A stretch of DNA of 64,000 nt, from positions 31,009,773-31,073,772 of the forward strand of contig OW121850.1 in the NCBI GenBank assembly GCA_933228895.1, in the 5' to 3' direction. The DNA comes from Platycnemis pennipes. Taxonomy: Eukaryota > Arthropoda > Insecta > Odonata > Platycnemididae. Positions 24,005-36,565 of this stretch are shown here, piece by piece (positions within the stretch are counted from its first letter, which is position 1; each line of letters begins with the position of its first letter). Both the position numbers and the translations under genes were made by a program. Under the pieces are notes generated by a model. The model did not search any database, was not told the origin of the DNA, and saw nothing but the letters and a program-made list of their open reading frames with translations.

Positions 24005-24240
24005 TATCTAACGTCCGGAGGGTTCTGAGTTCAAATCCTGGCAGAAACCGTGCTGGACACTCCCACTAAAATCCTCGCTATTCGATTTTCTGTGTGTCAG
24101 AACTTCGTAGGAAATCGCAGGTTGCACAGAGTAAGGAACTGGCCCCCCTACCCTGAAAGTGTGAAATTCACACGCCAGTGGCTTAGAATTGGGTGAACTC
24201 TGCCCTCATCTATCAAAAACCAACCTTCGGGTTGAGCAAT
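24005..24240 (+). mobile_element. tRNA-derived SINE, family B, copy 2 (5'-truncated)
   Basis: It starts inside the tRNA-like head ('CCGGAGGGTTCTGAGTTCAA', box B GAGTTCAAATCC). It then has the body with 'TTCGTAGGAAATCGCAGG' and TGTGAAATTCACACG, and ends in 'AACCAACCTTCGGGTTGAGC'. Box A is missing. It lies 15 bp right of LINE D copy 2. Confidence 0.8.
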
Positions 24241-25760
24241 AATTTTTAATTGTTCTGTAACACCATGTTTCGCATGTTTCCAGCCCTGACAACTTTACTG
24301 CTGTTATCGACCACGTCCACTTAAGTGTTGGTATTTTTTCCAAACATGCCGAAAATACTGGGATTTTTGTACTTTTAATGGATGAGGAGAAGAAAATTAA
24401 CGAATTTTTGCCGCGATTTCGACATGGTTCCGCAACCATGTTGGGCTGGCGGTAGTTGATGCTGGTTAAGTTCGTGATTGGTGGTACCAGCATTGACCCA
24501 AAGACCATTTTTGAATGGCTGAATTGTCATGAATTGTTATTTGGTCATTGCCTCATTCGATTATGCTACCGTAAATGGCTGACCTCGTTGACTAAATTAA
24601 TGCTCGACTTAATCGAACAGCCTTTAAAATTCTCTTCCCTTAAAGGGAGGGTTTTGGTACGTAATTGGCAGCATTCCACTTCGCTTTCGTTTGCACGCAT
24701 ATTTCTATGGAATACTCTATAACGTTTCTTCCTTCGTAATTAATGTGTAACCTTCGTAATATGTTTGTATATCGTTGCACATACATTTAATGTTTTTCCT
24801 TCGAATCAGTACTTAATGCATCCTCCGTTTTGGGGGAAGTTTTAAAAATTAAGAAATGAAAGCTTAAATTAAGCTAAGATTAAAAGATTGTGAGGAAGGC
24901 GCTCTATTTTACGTTAGTCTTCTTTAGGCTGGAGTGATATGACGTCTTGAAAATTCTATCAGCCGTCGGTAGAAACAAGGGTCATTCTGCCCATTGCGTG
25001 ATTTCAAATTAGTTTAATATGCTCTATTGTTGTAATTTGACATTTAATTTGGCATTAATTTGGCAAAGGAGTTAATAATTTTTAGAAAAATATTTCCTCA
25101 AGAATACGTAAAACCTAACTATGCTCAAGTTCACATTTGTGTTTTAGCATTTTTCTATTGGAGCAAAAGGCCGCAGGATTTCCTCTTTATCTGCTTAACT
25201 CATTGTTCACGGGTGATATCAATCCCGAAGCTATTTTAGTTGCATCAAAGCGACATAGTGTGTTTGAACGGCATAAAGCCACTATAGTTTTCCTATGCAA
25301 CGTACCATTATATAGAAATATTCCCATAACATATCTTTTGTACTCGTTTTGCACCGCTGCTATAACATATAAGATCTTTTTTTTCAATACCGCTCCTATG
25401 TCTCATCGGAAAGAGACATCGAGTTCAGAGAGCTTGAAAGTTCATCGAGCTTTGTTCTCCACTTTGCCTCTGGATATCATTTATATTTTCTCGAATTCAT
25501 CGCTCCTCACTGAACTCCATATATTCCTTGCCCTGCACTATCTGACCTTTCGTCTAGAGCGTGAATTTGGGTACACTTGTCTTATATCTGTGTGCATATC
25601 ATACAGAGTAGTCTGGACTCGCTCAATGCAGCGCGAGATTACGTTCGTCAGTTGACCTTTGCTGTTGTTTTTGTTGTTACTAGAGGAGGAAATCGATACC
25701 CTTTGCCCCAAAGAGGAAGAAAGATGAATGGTTGTGGGTAGGATTTTCAATTTTCATCAT
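24241..25760. other. Spacer holding the longest open frame (172 codons)
   Basis: The plus frame 25137-25655 is the longest in the window. It is rich in Leu, Ile, Phe, Ser and Thr, with hydrophobic patches, but I see no domain, signal peptide pattern or homologous family. A frame this long is within what chance can give in 64 kb of AT-rich DNA read in six frames. I do not call it a gene. Confidence 0.35.
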
Positions 25761-25761
25761 C

Positions 25762-25812
25762 TATGTCTACTGATTACCCTGAAAGTCACCTCGAGGGTAT
25801 GAGAAATAATAT
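25762..25812 (-). mobile_element. LINE F 3'-end fragment (very short)
   Basis: On minus, CATACCCTCGAGGTGACTTTCAGGGTA followed by GTAGACATAGATG resembles the LINE F tail (GGTGGCTTGCAGGGTA plus GTAGATGTAGAT). It is short and diverged, so tentative. Confidence 0.4.
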
Positions 25813-25920
25813 GAGTTGTCAATAGCATGCACTACCTGCTTGCGCTAAAGTTAACTTATACTACCCACCTACTGAGTAATTTTTTATGAATATCATACAG
25901 TACACACATTACAACTGGTG

Positions 25921-26170
25921 GGTCGTGGTGACCTGGTGTGTAGAGAGTTAGAGCACTGGGCTACCAGTCGGAGGGTCCCGGCTTCAAATCTAAGGCAAAA
26001 TCCTCCCGATTGCATTTTCTGCATCTCAGAACTTCGTAGGAAATCGCAGGTGGCCCATGGAAAGGAACTGGCCCCCCTATCCTGAATGTGTGAATTTCAC
26101 AAGCCAATGGCTTAGCACGGGTGTGCTCTGCCCTCACCTATCAAAAACCAACCTCCGGGTTGGTCACTAA
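25921..26170 (+). mobile_element. tRNA-derived SINE, family B, copy 3
   Basis: Near full length. The head is 'GGTCGTGGTGACCTGGTG' with 'GTTAGAGCACTGGGCTACC', box B is CGGCTTCAAATC, and the body has 'CTTCGTAGGAAATCGCAGG' and 'GTGTGAATTTCACAAG'. The tail is 'AACCAACCTCCGGGTTGG'. An extra ~7 bp (TGTGTAG) sits in the head between box A halves compared with copy 5. Confidence 0.85.
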
Positions 26171-26349
26171 TTTAGAAACACGCGCATTGCAATCTCTGTT
26201 TTTATCCAATATAAAAAGAAATATTTGTGTAGTACGTACTAAAATATGCATCATAAATATTAGTAGTTCAATCAGACATGTTTAAATCCTTAAATAAATC
26301 CACCATCTTAATTTTATTTCTGTTTGTAACTTTAATTGGAAATGAATAA

Positions 26350-26576
26350 AGGGTGGGGAGAGACCCAGCGTCGGCACTTGCTCTTAATGAACGGGACCAA
26401 GGAGTCCAGGTTTTACCGTCTCATCCGACGGACGGTGTTCTGGAATTGATGTGCTCTCCACACCTCATTCAGGAAGGGGCCGGGATAGCGCTGAAAATCT
26501 TCCCTTGCCTGGAGTTTTGGCCGGGCACTCGAGTTTGGAAGCAAGTAGGTACTCTAGCCTCATCGCCAACCACTTA
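26350..26576 (-). mobile_element. tRNA-derived SINE, family C, copy 3 (degraded)
   Basis: Reverse of the family-C body. It has 'GGGTGGGGAGAGACCCAGCG' at the left (complement of the 3' 'CGCCGGGTTTCTCTCCACCC' block) and 'CATCCGACGGACGGTGTTCT' at 26425. The decayed tRNA-like head is at the right end. Confidence 0.75.
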
Positions 26577-27480
26577 GTACGCGAAAAAAAATCTCTTCGG
26601 TTGCCTAGATGAGCTCCATAAACAGATTTTATTCCTTTTCCGCGACCATATCGCACGCGTTCCGGCGCACGTTACCAGCTCCCGAGTTTTCCAGCCATAC
26701 CCTCGAGCTTCGAATGATGAAAGCCGAGCTTTGACACTCGGGGAAGAGAGTTGAAAGAGTTTCCGCGTCAGCGCAAACATTTTTTTCCCTTCGAAATTGA
26801 TGTCTCCCGTGGGGTCGGCCGTCAGGGGAATGGAGTAACTGGGAAACATGAAGAGAGAGAGAGGGAGGGAGTGAGAGAGAATGTAAATGGGTGGGAGATA
26901 GCGTTTCCTGTTCATCAAAAAAGAGAATAATCTAAAAAAGATTGAGCCGGAAGAATGATAATTTTTATTCTCCGCCGTTTGCCTCTTGGTAGCGTACAGA
27001 ATAGGTATTTCTGGAGCGCATTGCTCATTCGAACACGTGAATTATTTACCACGGCGTTTGTGTTCGCGAAAGCGGCCGAGTTTGGCTTCCGCCTCCGAAA
27101 CCCTGTCGTCATTTGCATGTCGGGGAACGCGACGACGGCACGGGGACTCTCTCTGCATGCACCCTTTTTGAAGGCGCCCGTGGAAGCGTGCGCTCCGCAT
27201 CACCGTTTTGTCTCGCGTAATCCGTTTCCGCTGTCCTAGGGAGGGAGAGCGTTTGGCGGGACGCGAAAAAAAAACGAAGTCGGAATAGACGGGGACTTTG
27301 GGATGAGGGTAGATGAGATGCTCGTTCCGTGGCTTGAATAATATCGAGTTCTCCGGTCGAGGACTGGGAGCCGTTGATGGGCTGATGGTTTGAGTGACGC
27401 AGAATCCCACGCTATGCGAGGCGGATATTTTGGCGTCCCAGACAAAAGGACTGCGTAATATGGGATGCTCCATCCTCCGT
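26577..27480. other. GC/CpG-rich island with GA-rich microsatellite
   Basis: 26850-26880 is GA-rich (GAGAGAGAGAGGGAGGGAG-type). 26980-27480 is CpG-rich with frames open on both strands, the longest 143 codons on minus with no family resemblance. Confidence 0.4.
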
Positions 27481-30400
27481 CATGATTCTACGGGAAAATT
27501 GACGGCTCGAGTAGAGGATGCGCTGGCTTTTCTAAATTAGTTTTTTTCAAACCCCGAATGAATGCACATGCAGTGAAATGCAGGCTAAATTTTGGCATTT
27601 TTTTTGGGAGGAGGCATGGCAAAAACTGCAGTGGAAGCTCATCTTCGACACATCAATCCCTTTGATCTGAACATCCCCATGATTTTTTTTAATTTTACGT
27701 TTATGTTTTTAACCGAAGAAGTGAAGGTGGGATTAAAACATTGGGGCCCAGTTTTATAACGTTTGATCAAAACATTATCGTGGTATGAGGACCCATGAAT
27801 GCGTTTTTTCGTGATACGCTCATTATCTCGTTGTCCTTCAAAAGCTCGTGACCACAGTGACTTGAAGCCAGCACAAACTGTGGGTTGACGTTGACCAAAC
27901 GGTAAAAACTCTGCTGTGGAGCATTAACTTTGTACTTGGATGCGTGGCACTATCTTTCTCGGTACACCAAGTGACGTGGGTGCCATTTTTTGAGGCGCGG
28001 TTGATTCTTAAATCTTCTCTTCATGTGACTGACAGCTGATGCTGGAATCATTTGGTGCGGTGCTGACTTGCATGATGGGAAATGAATTTCAAAGAGACTG
28101 TAATTTTTTCCTGTACGTGGTTGAATATTTACCTCGTCCTGTTCTATTAGAACTCTTAATTCCAAATGCTCTGCCTTTGTCTATAGTCGTCGTAAATTAG
28201 TTTTAGTGAAATGACCAATTTTTGCTATCTGAAACTACCAGCTAAATCTCTATTTAATTGGGGAAAGTTGAACAGAGCATGCTAAGAGAGATTCTCAACA
28301 TGGATATTAGTCATCATATACCATGATTGGAATGTGGCCTCCACCGATAATGCACCCGATGGATGTGGCAAAGTCACGGGCTGCCTTACAACGCTATGAC
28401 TCTTTTGTTCCATTACAGCTAGCTATTTAAACAGGGCCCTGTGCCAGTCTGAAAATTCGTGCATGAAATCTCGTAAATATTGAAATATATATCCGTCATT
28501 GTGGAGAGAGGGCCATAACCTCAAAAATGGGCTCCTCAAGGTGTGACCAAGTGTTCTATGCTCTAGTGTTAGTGCGTATTTAATGGAAAATTTTGAAGCA
28601 ATGTTGACCATCCGCCTGATAGAGCTTGAGCTAAATACATAAAAAAGAGGTAGAGAAAAAACCATATATTTAAGTCGGCTTCCGGCCTGAAAATATATTT
28701 ATTTCGAAATAAGTGAGAAAATTTTGTGGCCTTCTCGTTTATAGAAAGATCATATCATTTGAATGAAATTTCAATAAAATTATGTAGTTTCACATATATT
28801 GCGGTCAATTTTTCAAGGCTTTAACAATTAATAACTATGTTTTGTATAGCTTTATTATTGAAATAAAAAGTGGCTGATTGCTGAATGGCTTTCAACGACG
28901 GCCATTTTCACTCACTTTGTCCCATTCTCGAATCGCGTTTCCGGAGGAAAAAATTAATAATATCTCTTTAAAAATTATTTGTTATTATTTGTGTATTATT
29001 ATATGTGTACACATATTATTATATGTGTAAAAAACAGTTATTTCCGTAATATTCATCACTGTTTCGATAAATTCCTATATTTTGTGCTTTTTGAGAGAAA
29101 TTGTGTGCGTTCCCTGTTCTCTGTGACAAGCAATGTATTCTGCTTATTGATATTGTCGTAATATCTTATTTTTTCTCCAATGTCGTGACATTTTTCTACA
29201 TACACTAAAATTTGAAGTACTTATAGCTTTCAGAAAAAAAATCCCCATGGCATTTTCTTGAATGCACGCAATGGAAAACTGGAATTAGTAGCCTGAAAAT
29301 CGGTGTATTGTCTCACAATGGCTAATTTTTGAGCATATGAATGGAGACTAGATTATTTTAGTTGTAATTTGTACCTTCTTACGCATGTGAAGAAGCAGTT
29401 GTAAACGTTTGAGTAGATGCTGCAACAATACTTTATTCTGGGTCATATACGGTATGTATAGAGAGTAGCGATGTTGAGCGTCACTTCTATCCGAAAAATT
29501 GGCTTGTGGTACCTCGATGATTGAAATCAGATTTAAAGCTAGCGCAACTTTCTTAAACTCCTGTAATAGCTTTTAAACATTAAGGTTTACATTACATTTA
29601 AAAAAATTCTTTACTACCTTTGCCAAACAACTTTTGGCCCTTTGTGTATTCTCTGAACTTGAGGCAATCCGTAAATTTCTTAAGTTAGAAAGAGTAGGTA
29701 GAGAGGGAGTTGATAAGAGCGGAGTAGCAGAAAAAAACTGCTTCTGCCGCTTTCTATCGAATATGGCCTCACTGGAGACTTAAAGTTTATACTCAGCTTT
29801 TGAAAGTGTATACAGCGCACGGCCCTTAAAATTAATCTCCGGGAAACCGGGGACTCCTGTTTGTCAAGGGTATACATACCCAACCGTAAATCCTCAAGCA
29901 CTGCTGCTTTTTCCCCTATTATATTTCTTTCCGAAAAAATCCACAAGTTTCCAGGTAGGGTCTCTCCGTCCTTAGAGCACTTGTGTACACTTCCACAGCC
30001 TTATTTGGTGTGACAACCCATCCGATAAACGCTACTCCCAACCCTACTCCCCTCCTGTCAGATAAAGGTGTTTGTGAGGTCAATACCGAGGTTAGATCAG
30101 ACAGTATTTTATTTTTGTTTCTCTTCCGAAAAAATCTTCCCACTCAAAAACCTGCTAGCCCAAGCTTTTAATCTAAAAATGTTCTGTGGCCGAATTTATG
30201 TTTTATCAGTGCAAGGAATCACTTACTCCATATTTATTTTTGACATCGGCGCATGAGGATTAGAAGACTTTGTATTGATTGGTTGAAATTTGAGCGAATC
30301 CCGGGGGATTCAATTAAGAAATTGATTTGCAAGACTAAATATTCATATTTTAGACCTGAGATTAGTCTTTTATCATTTGATTTAAAACTTATGTATTTTT

Positions 30401-30590
30401 TAGGTAGCACAGTAATTTTTGGATGGTATGCTATCGAATCAGGCTGACTTTTACATTGTATAAATTGGATGTGCTATGATTAAAACCACTCAGCTGGGTA
30501 TTACTCCAAAGACTAGATGGAAGGAGTGTGTCGCAAGTGTTCACAAGGGGACTCTGAAATGGTAAATTTACTTTTAGCAATGGATTGACA
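27481..30590. other. Unannotated AT-rich spacer
   Basis: I see no gene or known repeat. At 28990-29030 a 16-bp palindrome ATATGTGTACACATAT is flanked by a direct repeat of TATTATTATATGTGT, a small simple-sequence structure. Confidence 0.4.
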
Positions 30591-31110
30591 ACCTGTGTTT
30601 GCACTCATGCACGACCCTTGCTTGTTTTGAAAATTTTCCATGGTTATGTGGACGTGATGCCTCCCTTGTAACGACCCAGCCTTTCTTGTCACTCGTTGTT
30701 GACTCTACGGAGTTCTTTCAAGCGGAAGGCTGTTCCCGGAGGTGTCAAACCCCTATTGGCGTGGCAACGTTGCCGAGCCCTTCCTTCGTGTGGAGTGGGG
30801 AGAAAGTAATCTCCCCACTTGCTCTCTCTCCCTCACCCACCGTTCCCCTCCTTCTCTGCTGGCGGTCGAAGGGCGAAATGCCACTCGGAGTAACGGATTT
30901 AATATCGGCCGCCAGCCAGTTAAGTTGTCTCACTCCCCCTCCTTTAATATGCCTGCACTTGCCGGAGCGATGCACAGCCTTTTGCATCGTGCGGGCCTGA
31001 GACAGCGGTTTGACGAGAATTGTAAAGGCACCGCTTTATACCTGGTGCTATTGTCAGCTTGCATTCATCGCAAATTCACAGCTCATAATGCACGGGGGGT
31101 GGAAGTGTAG
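30591..31110. other. GC-rich island
   Basis: Raised GC at about 30700-31020, with a 133-codon and a 122-codon plus frame overlapping an 80-codon minus frame. Neither shows a recognisable domain. Confidence 0.35.
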
Positions 31111-31740
31111 AGTGATTCCTTATGAGTGAGTGAGAGACCAATGTTATTGTAGTGTAAAATGGGAATCGCGCGGTTCAACCTTTGCTCGTGTCTATGCTGA
31201 CTGCGATGCGAGTATGCATTCGTTGTCTTTGCCAACGTAATCGATCTTCACTCGAGCCATTGCATTGAGTAGGTCGTCTTCTTTACTGCAGAGCAATAAT
31301 CAATTATGGCGCAGCAATAGCAATCTCGTTAAAGATTCTGTTTCCACCATTTTGTGCCGCTGGCACGATAGTGGTAATTGGCTTCAAGACAGGATTCGAC
31401 AACAAACACGTCCCTTTAGCGCTTGCAGTGAATCTTAGTGGTGGTGTTGGTTAGTAGTTACCGGTATTACGGTCAACTGCCACGAGTTAACCCAACTTTT
31501 GGTCCAAACCCTCTCGACTTTAATTGAATTTCAGTTTTGCCACGTAGGTTTTTAGAAAGATTTTCTTCGCCGTCCAAGGAAAAGGTAAAGGCAGGATCTG
31601 AAAAGAATAAGCGCGGAATTTTTCTCCTATTTTCAGGCAATTCACTTTCAATCTGACTAATGAAATACAAGATATTAGGATGTTTCCTGGTGACTTTATA
31701 TTATTTTGCACGTGACCCTGTTGAACCAAGAATATTATAC
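31111..31740. other. Unannotated spacer
   Basis: Nothing recognised. It ends at family-A copy 2. Confidence 0.4.
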
Positions 31741-32276
31741 TGGGGTCGTTTACCATATTTTTTATTGAGGAATCTGATAGAGTTTGAAAATAAAAAGACC
31801 CGTATTTTTCCGTTTTTTTGATCCGTCAATTATTTCTCGAGTTATAAGCGGCGAAAAACTGATGTTTTTAAACTTTTCGAAAAAGTGGGCGTGGTGCAAC
31901 CTCTGACGTATATCGACTTCATCCAATCACAACTGACAATGAGCCCGCGAAGCTACTTTGCCTTATCGCAATGGGGGGACACAACTGACTCTGCCAATAC
32001 GAGCAGTTGCGACAGCATCTGTGCGAGCAGACCTTCCGAGAACCCCCCTCCACTCCCTTCCTTTCCCAGAAAGCAGTCAAGGACGTGAGGAAAATGACGT
32101 CAATGATATCAAATAGCTTTTTCGGTGAGTGTCACCTTTTGCGTATTTTAATTTTTGATTTTTGAGTGAATGGTTGTGGTTAGAAGATTTATTTTTTCAC
32201 TAAAATTCATTTTTCTTTTCGACCTAACGATTTCGTGTAAAAAATTGTGATTTCGGTTCCGAGTAAACGCCCCCAT
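31741..32276 (+). mobile_element. Family A non-autonomous TIR element, copy 2
   Basis: About 536 bp, co-linear with copy 1: left end TGGGGTCGTTTACC, right end GAGTAAACGCCCCCAT. It keeps an intact CRE TGACGTCA (about 32096) and the GGGCGTGG box. It has a small CAATGA insertion in the middle ('ACAACTGACAATGAGCCCG') compared with copy 1. No clear target duplication (left flank ATTATAC, right flank TCAAGAT). Confidence 0.85.
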
Positions 32277-32593
32277 TCAAGATATAGCAAAGTTGCCCTT
32301 CGGTACCGGCGAGATAGTAATGTACCGGCCCCTATTTCAAATTGGCATGTCAATATGTTTAAACAGACTCATTTTCCCCTCCCAATACCAGGAAAAATAA
32401 TCCGAGAAACGATAGGTGACTTAGGTATCTGACCTTTTCGTGTTTTGACGAATATTCAGTAAAGTTTTATAGTCAGAAACAAGAACTGATTACCCGTAGG
32501 ATTTTACTGAAATTTTCAAGTGTACGAATATTTATTCCAGATCCTACACTGTAAAAGACATTCAATTTCTTTATCGTTCTCGGCGACGGCTGC

Positions 32594-32885
32594 CATAGGG
32601 CGTGATAGCCCAGTAGTTAGGGACTTGTACCAACTTCGCCAATTAGTCATATTTCCCGGAAAAAAGCTAACAGAGATGTTGTGGTTGGAGCATTGGCTTC
32701 TATCCAGAGGGCTTTGCGTCGGTTTCGGCTGAAAAAAACATGTCCTTACTTGAGTGAACACCATTACATGTTCAGTTTTACGCCCGTTGGACGGGATGTT
32801 TAATTTCTGGATTACTTGTCGCTGGTCGTTTATTGAGAATTGTATTGCCGATGCCGGGTTCCTCTCCACCCTACATCATCTACAC
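32594..32885 (+). mobile_element. tRNA-derived SINE, family C, copy 4 (highly diverged)
   Basis: The head 'GGCGTGATAGCCCAGTAGTTAGG' is tRNA-like. The body is rearranged, but the diagnostic 'CGTTGGACGGGATGTTTAAT' and 'GCCGATGCCGGGTTCCTCTCC' blocks are in order. Family membership is clear; both ends are approximate. Confidence 0.6.
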
Positions 32886-33436
32886 CTATATATCTATTGT
32901 ACATTTAGCCAAGCCATGGATGCTGGCTATGAATAATGTTATAAGATTTTTTTTTATGTCATCAAATTTTTTTCTCCTTGTAAAAAATACTCGTCATTCT
33001 GTACTTATACTCATATTAGTAATAATTCAGATTTTAATAACATTTTTGTTTATCATTAACTTATTTCACTTTTGTACGAAAAAAACATTGAAGCGTTAGC
33101 AATGCACATAAAATCATGAATGTTGCTTTAGCACAGGTTCTCCTTTGAGGCAACTCAGATTTCTTGTTTTTTTAAATCTAATTAATTCAATATTTTTGCA
33201 TGCTTGTTGAAAGTAAATAATTTACTATTACTCCTTACTATATCTACTGAGTACTCTGAATTCCACCACAAGTGTATTTGGCAATGGTTCAATAATCACT
33301 ACATGCTTGCATTCATGAGAGAATAAATATTTCTTGATCATGTTTTTATAATTGAATGACCCTTGATCCATTCAAAAAAATCCTCCTCTACCCAATTACC
33401 CACCCATCCTCTTTAGAGCAAACAACCTCAATTGTC
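32886..33436. other. Unannotated AT-rich spacer
   Basis: Nothing recognised. Confidence 0.4.
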
Positions 33437-33720
33437 TATCATCATCATCATCGGCCAACAATCCTAGGATTGGTTTGACGCAGCCCTCCACTCGATTCTT
33501 CTATCGGCCAACCTCTTCATATTGACGTAATTCCTCTCCTTCACATCCTTCACAACTCGCTCCATATATCTCAATCGAGGCCTGCCCGTTCCATTTTTTC
33601 CCGTGCAATGTTCCCTCGACGATTGTCTTCATTAGGGCCATTGTGTCTTAAGATGTGGCCGATTACGTTGCCCCGTTTTCTTTTTAGGGTTTTCTATAGA
33701 AATCTCTTTAATTGTCTGTC
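33437..33720 (-). mobile_element. LINE D 3'-end fragment, copy 3
   Basis: The + strand starts with ATCATCATCATCATC, the complement of the GATGAT tail. It then reads, on minus, as the C-terminus WRAASNQSL / KRLADRRIEW-type region with 'GRPRLRYMER' and 'GHILRHNGPNED'-like pieces in shifting frames. This is the same family as 7290-8350. Truncated and inactive. Confidence 0.75.
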
Positions 33721-33829
33721 GAACGGCTTGATCAAGTGCTCTAAATTATCGTAACTATGAAGTTATCACAGTGCACCTCATGCAAGATCCTTAAAAGATG
33801 ACTTCAAGGCTTCACAATTCACGCTGTCT

Positions 33830-34290
33830 CGCTTACGTGAAGGCTAGTAGGTGTTGGCGGAAACACTTCACATGCTAGGTCAGCGCCTCTGATCCCAGCT
33901 CTCGTGCGGTGGTTGCTTTTCACGCAGAGTTCCTAAAATCTTGTCTAAACGATAGGAATCACGGATAGTTCCAGCCACGCGGACAAAACCGTGATGGAGC
34001 ATAAATATTTACGGCTGCGCGAAGTGTGCCCGTGGCTCCGACGTGAAAAGGGGAGTTCTTCGTCCGACCCTCGAAATGGTTCCTGAGGGCCGACGCATGT
34101 ATCAACTGCGGGGACGGGAATGTTTGGAAAAGGGAGTGGAGGGTTGGCTTTAAGGCGCGTTTGTTTTCGGACGGACCCTGTCTATGCTCCTGAGACAACA
34201 TAAGGTGGTTATAGTACGCCGATCCCTGTATATGCCCCGGGATGCATCTGGAGCCAATCCTTCAAATGTTGAGGTAGCTGAGGGCGCGGA
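33830..34290. other. GC-rich island
   Basis: GC- and CpG-raised stretch with overlapping frames on both strands. No gene supported. Confidence 0.35.
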
Positions 34291-34589
34291 GACCCTTAAA
34301 AATGTGTACACACAAACTGTTACATCGCCCATTATTCTTCACTCGCACCATCTGCCGTGTACGCTGAAGATATGTATGTTGTTTACCAGTTGCGAAACTT
34401 TACTTGGTCACTCGAAGCAAAGTTCGGTCGTGCAGTTTTATTTTCACCCTGTCACGTTTTGTTACTCATTAAAAAAAAAGCACTTCGAAAGTAATTCGAA
34501 ATTTGAAGGATTGCTGCATACGAGGCAAATAGCTTCATTATCGTCCACACGTCACTTCCTGCAGGTTTGTATATAGTCCTCACATGTAG

Positions 34590-34890
34590 GTCGTCTAATA
34601 CATTTCTTTTCACCCCAAGTTTTTCTATTACTTTAAAATCCTCTTTGAATTTCCGTGTCTTCTGCCTGATTTCATTCCATCAATAACATTATTTTCCTTA
34701 CAATTTTGATATTATGTAACATACTCCTCTCTTCCATCCTCTTTACAATCCCTCCATCCACTTTTGTTGATATATTCCATCTCCACCTGACTTAATTTCT
34801 CTTCCTATCGTGGTTAGCACTTCCTCATTCGTCCTCCTATGCATCCAATTAACTCTCTTCATTCCTCCCGACAAAGGCCTTTAATTATCA
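34590..34890 (-). mobile_element. Probable LINE fragment (C-terminal region)
   Basis: The minus strand includes MKRVNWMHRRTNEEVLTTIG, which has the 'W-x-x-(R/K)-x-T-N-E-E-V-L' motif of the LINE region between the WCYRR and RPR blocks seen in family D. The rest is out of frame and weak. Called mainly on this one motif. Confidence 0.45.
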
Positions 34891-35245
34891 CCCATCCTTT
34901 TCCATCAAGGAGTAAAGAGTATGATGAGATAATTTTGTTATAAAGTAGTCGCTCGACAAAATTATGGTTGCCACGGCGGGAGCTTTTCAAGGCAATAAAC
35001 ATTTTGATAATTAAATACAGCGCTGTTGGTTCTCTTGTTCGCTATAGGACGTGATCTATATACATAAATTGAGGATGATAACTAGCGTCACTAATTATGC
35101 TCTTGATAAAGAAAGTTATTTAGATATACAAAGCATTAACTACAATAGAGTACCTGTAGAAAGTACCCTGAAAATACCAAACACAAGGTCTGTTAAATAT
35201 TTACTTTTGAATTCTTAACACTTCGGCATAGACATGGTCCGGTAT
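34891..35245. other. Unannotated spacer
   Basis: Nothing recognised. Confidence 0.35.
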
Positions 35246-35249
35246 AACT

Positions 35250-36055
35250 TATTTTTTTCATTTTTATTATTCAACTTGTATATCCTCACCCCCTTTGAGG
35301 TACTTCCCTTCCCTACGCACACATTTGTCTGAGTGTGTTTTCTTCTTTACAAAGTTGTCCTGGTAAGCTTCTTTTGAAGTGTTCTCCCAATGCTTGTCAC
35401 GAGTTTATTATAATGACGTCAATGGTTTCAAAACGTCGTCAATCCAGCACTGACTTAATTTTCGGTGACCAGAAAAAATTGCAGGAGTTCAAGTGTGGGT
35501 AGCATGGAGGCTGGGAGAGTAAAATGATTTCATTTTTCTTTAGCTTTCACATCGTTGGCTTGTTGAAGAAGCTAAATTCATAGTGGCTAATATCTGTTCA
35601 ATGTTTCGTCTATTTTTCGCTCATCCATCGGCGAAAAAATCTTTCTGCAGCTCGATATATGCTCAATTTGTTGTTCAAAATTCTACAGCATGACCCTATT
35701 AAAATTCTGACTTCTTTTGAGAGATTCTTGGCTGTCAAATGGTGCTATTGTATAAAATATCCTTGATTTTCTTAAGTAAATGCCATTTGTTGAGGTCAAG
35801 GGCATTTCTGGTCGAAGGTTGTCTTCAGTTGATGTACGACCTATTTGAATCAGGTAAACCATTCGTAACACTGTGCACGAGCTAGAGGTTCCCCTGATGG
35901 AACGTTTTCATATTGGCTTCACCTATTTTCACGCAATACATCATGTTGCATCGTTGCTCAGGTAATTTAATTCTTCCAACAGCACATCACTAAATTCTCC
36001 ATTGCCGCGTTATTGAAAACGTTGAATTATTTTCTGAACAGATCGCACAGGCATG
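35250..36055 (-). pseudogene. Mariner/SETMAR-like transposase relic, internally deleted
   Basis: On the minus strand the N-terminal helix-turn-helix part is legible in pieces: YCVKIGEANMKTF, ARAQCYEWFT, GRTSTEDNLRPEMPLTSTNG (family form GRTS-x-(E/D)DD-P-R-P-G-R-P-S-T-S), then ILIGSCCRILNNKLSIYRAA. The frame then jumps to the region after the third catalytic aspartate. There, a decayed YSPSLHATHT stands for YSPDLAP, and the C-terminus is CVRREGKYLKGG. Most of the central catalytic domain (first two aspartates) is missing and the third is not conserved. It is therefore an old, dead class II transposon. No terminal inverted repeats were identified. Confidence 0.75.
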
Positions 36056-36190
36056 AATGTGATGTTAACAACCCCTTAATTATTTTCCTCCTTTAGGATT
36101 TGCAATCTATTGGTGTGAAGTAGCTACTTCAGGTTTGCAAAACAACTCTCCAGAATATACCGAAGAATATACGATTGAATTCGGGTTTTG

Positions 36191-36260
36191 TGTGTACATT
36201 TCATTGAATTTTTATTGTGCTGAGCAGGCATTCGTGTGATGCATTCTCTTAGCTATCGAG
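36191..36260 (+). repeat. Dispersed direct repeat, unit 1
   Basis: A ~70 bp stretch with 'GTGCTGAGCAG', then ATTC-TGTGAT and 'GTTCTCTTAG'-like blocks, that recurs at 36842-36912 in the same orientation. The family is unknown. Confidence 0.5.
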
Positions 36261-36565
36261 TGGAATGTTGTTTTGAAACGAGAGAATTGCGAAGTGCTAA
36301 ACACAACTGTGGGTGAACTCAAGCATATAAGATGGGGAGGCCATCGCTTAATCTCCGTTGCCTGACAAAATCTGAACAGTCGTCAGGAAGAGCGCCATGG
36401 AGCCGGGAAAAAAAATATTCTCGAATTCCTCCAACGTGGCTATTCCTGTGGTAAACATTTTTCCCTTGAGTCATTCTGGCAGGGTAATTCACAGCTTAGT
36501 GATTTGCGCCATTTGTAATTGGTGGGTTATTGAATGAAAGTAAAAATTCTTTAGGGAAAGAAAGA

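Noticed and set aside
25137..25655. 172-codon plus-strand frame, longest in the window
   Set aside because: No recognisable domain, no splice or promoter context. By my rough estimate a frame this long can arise by chance in 64 kb of AT-rich DNA over six frames.
27042..27473. 143-codon minus frame
   Set aside because: It lies in a CpG-rich island with competing frames and no recognised domain.
30398..30420. AG|GT junction (TATTTTTTAG|GTAGCA)
   Set aside because: Weak donor half.
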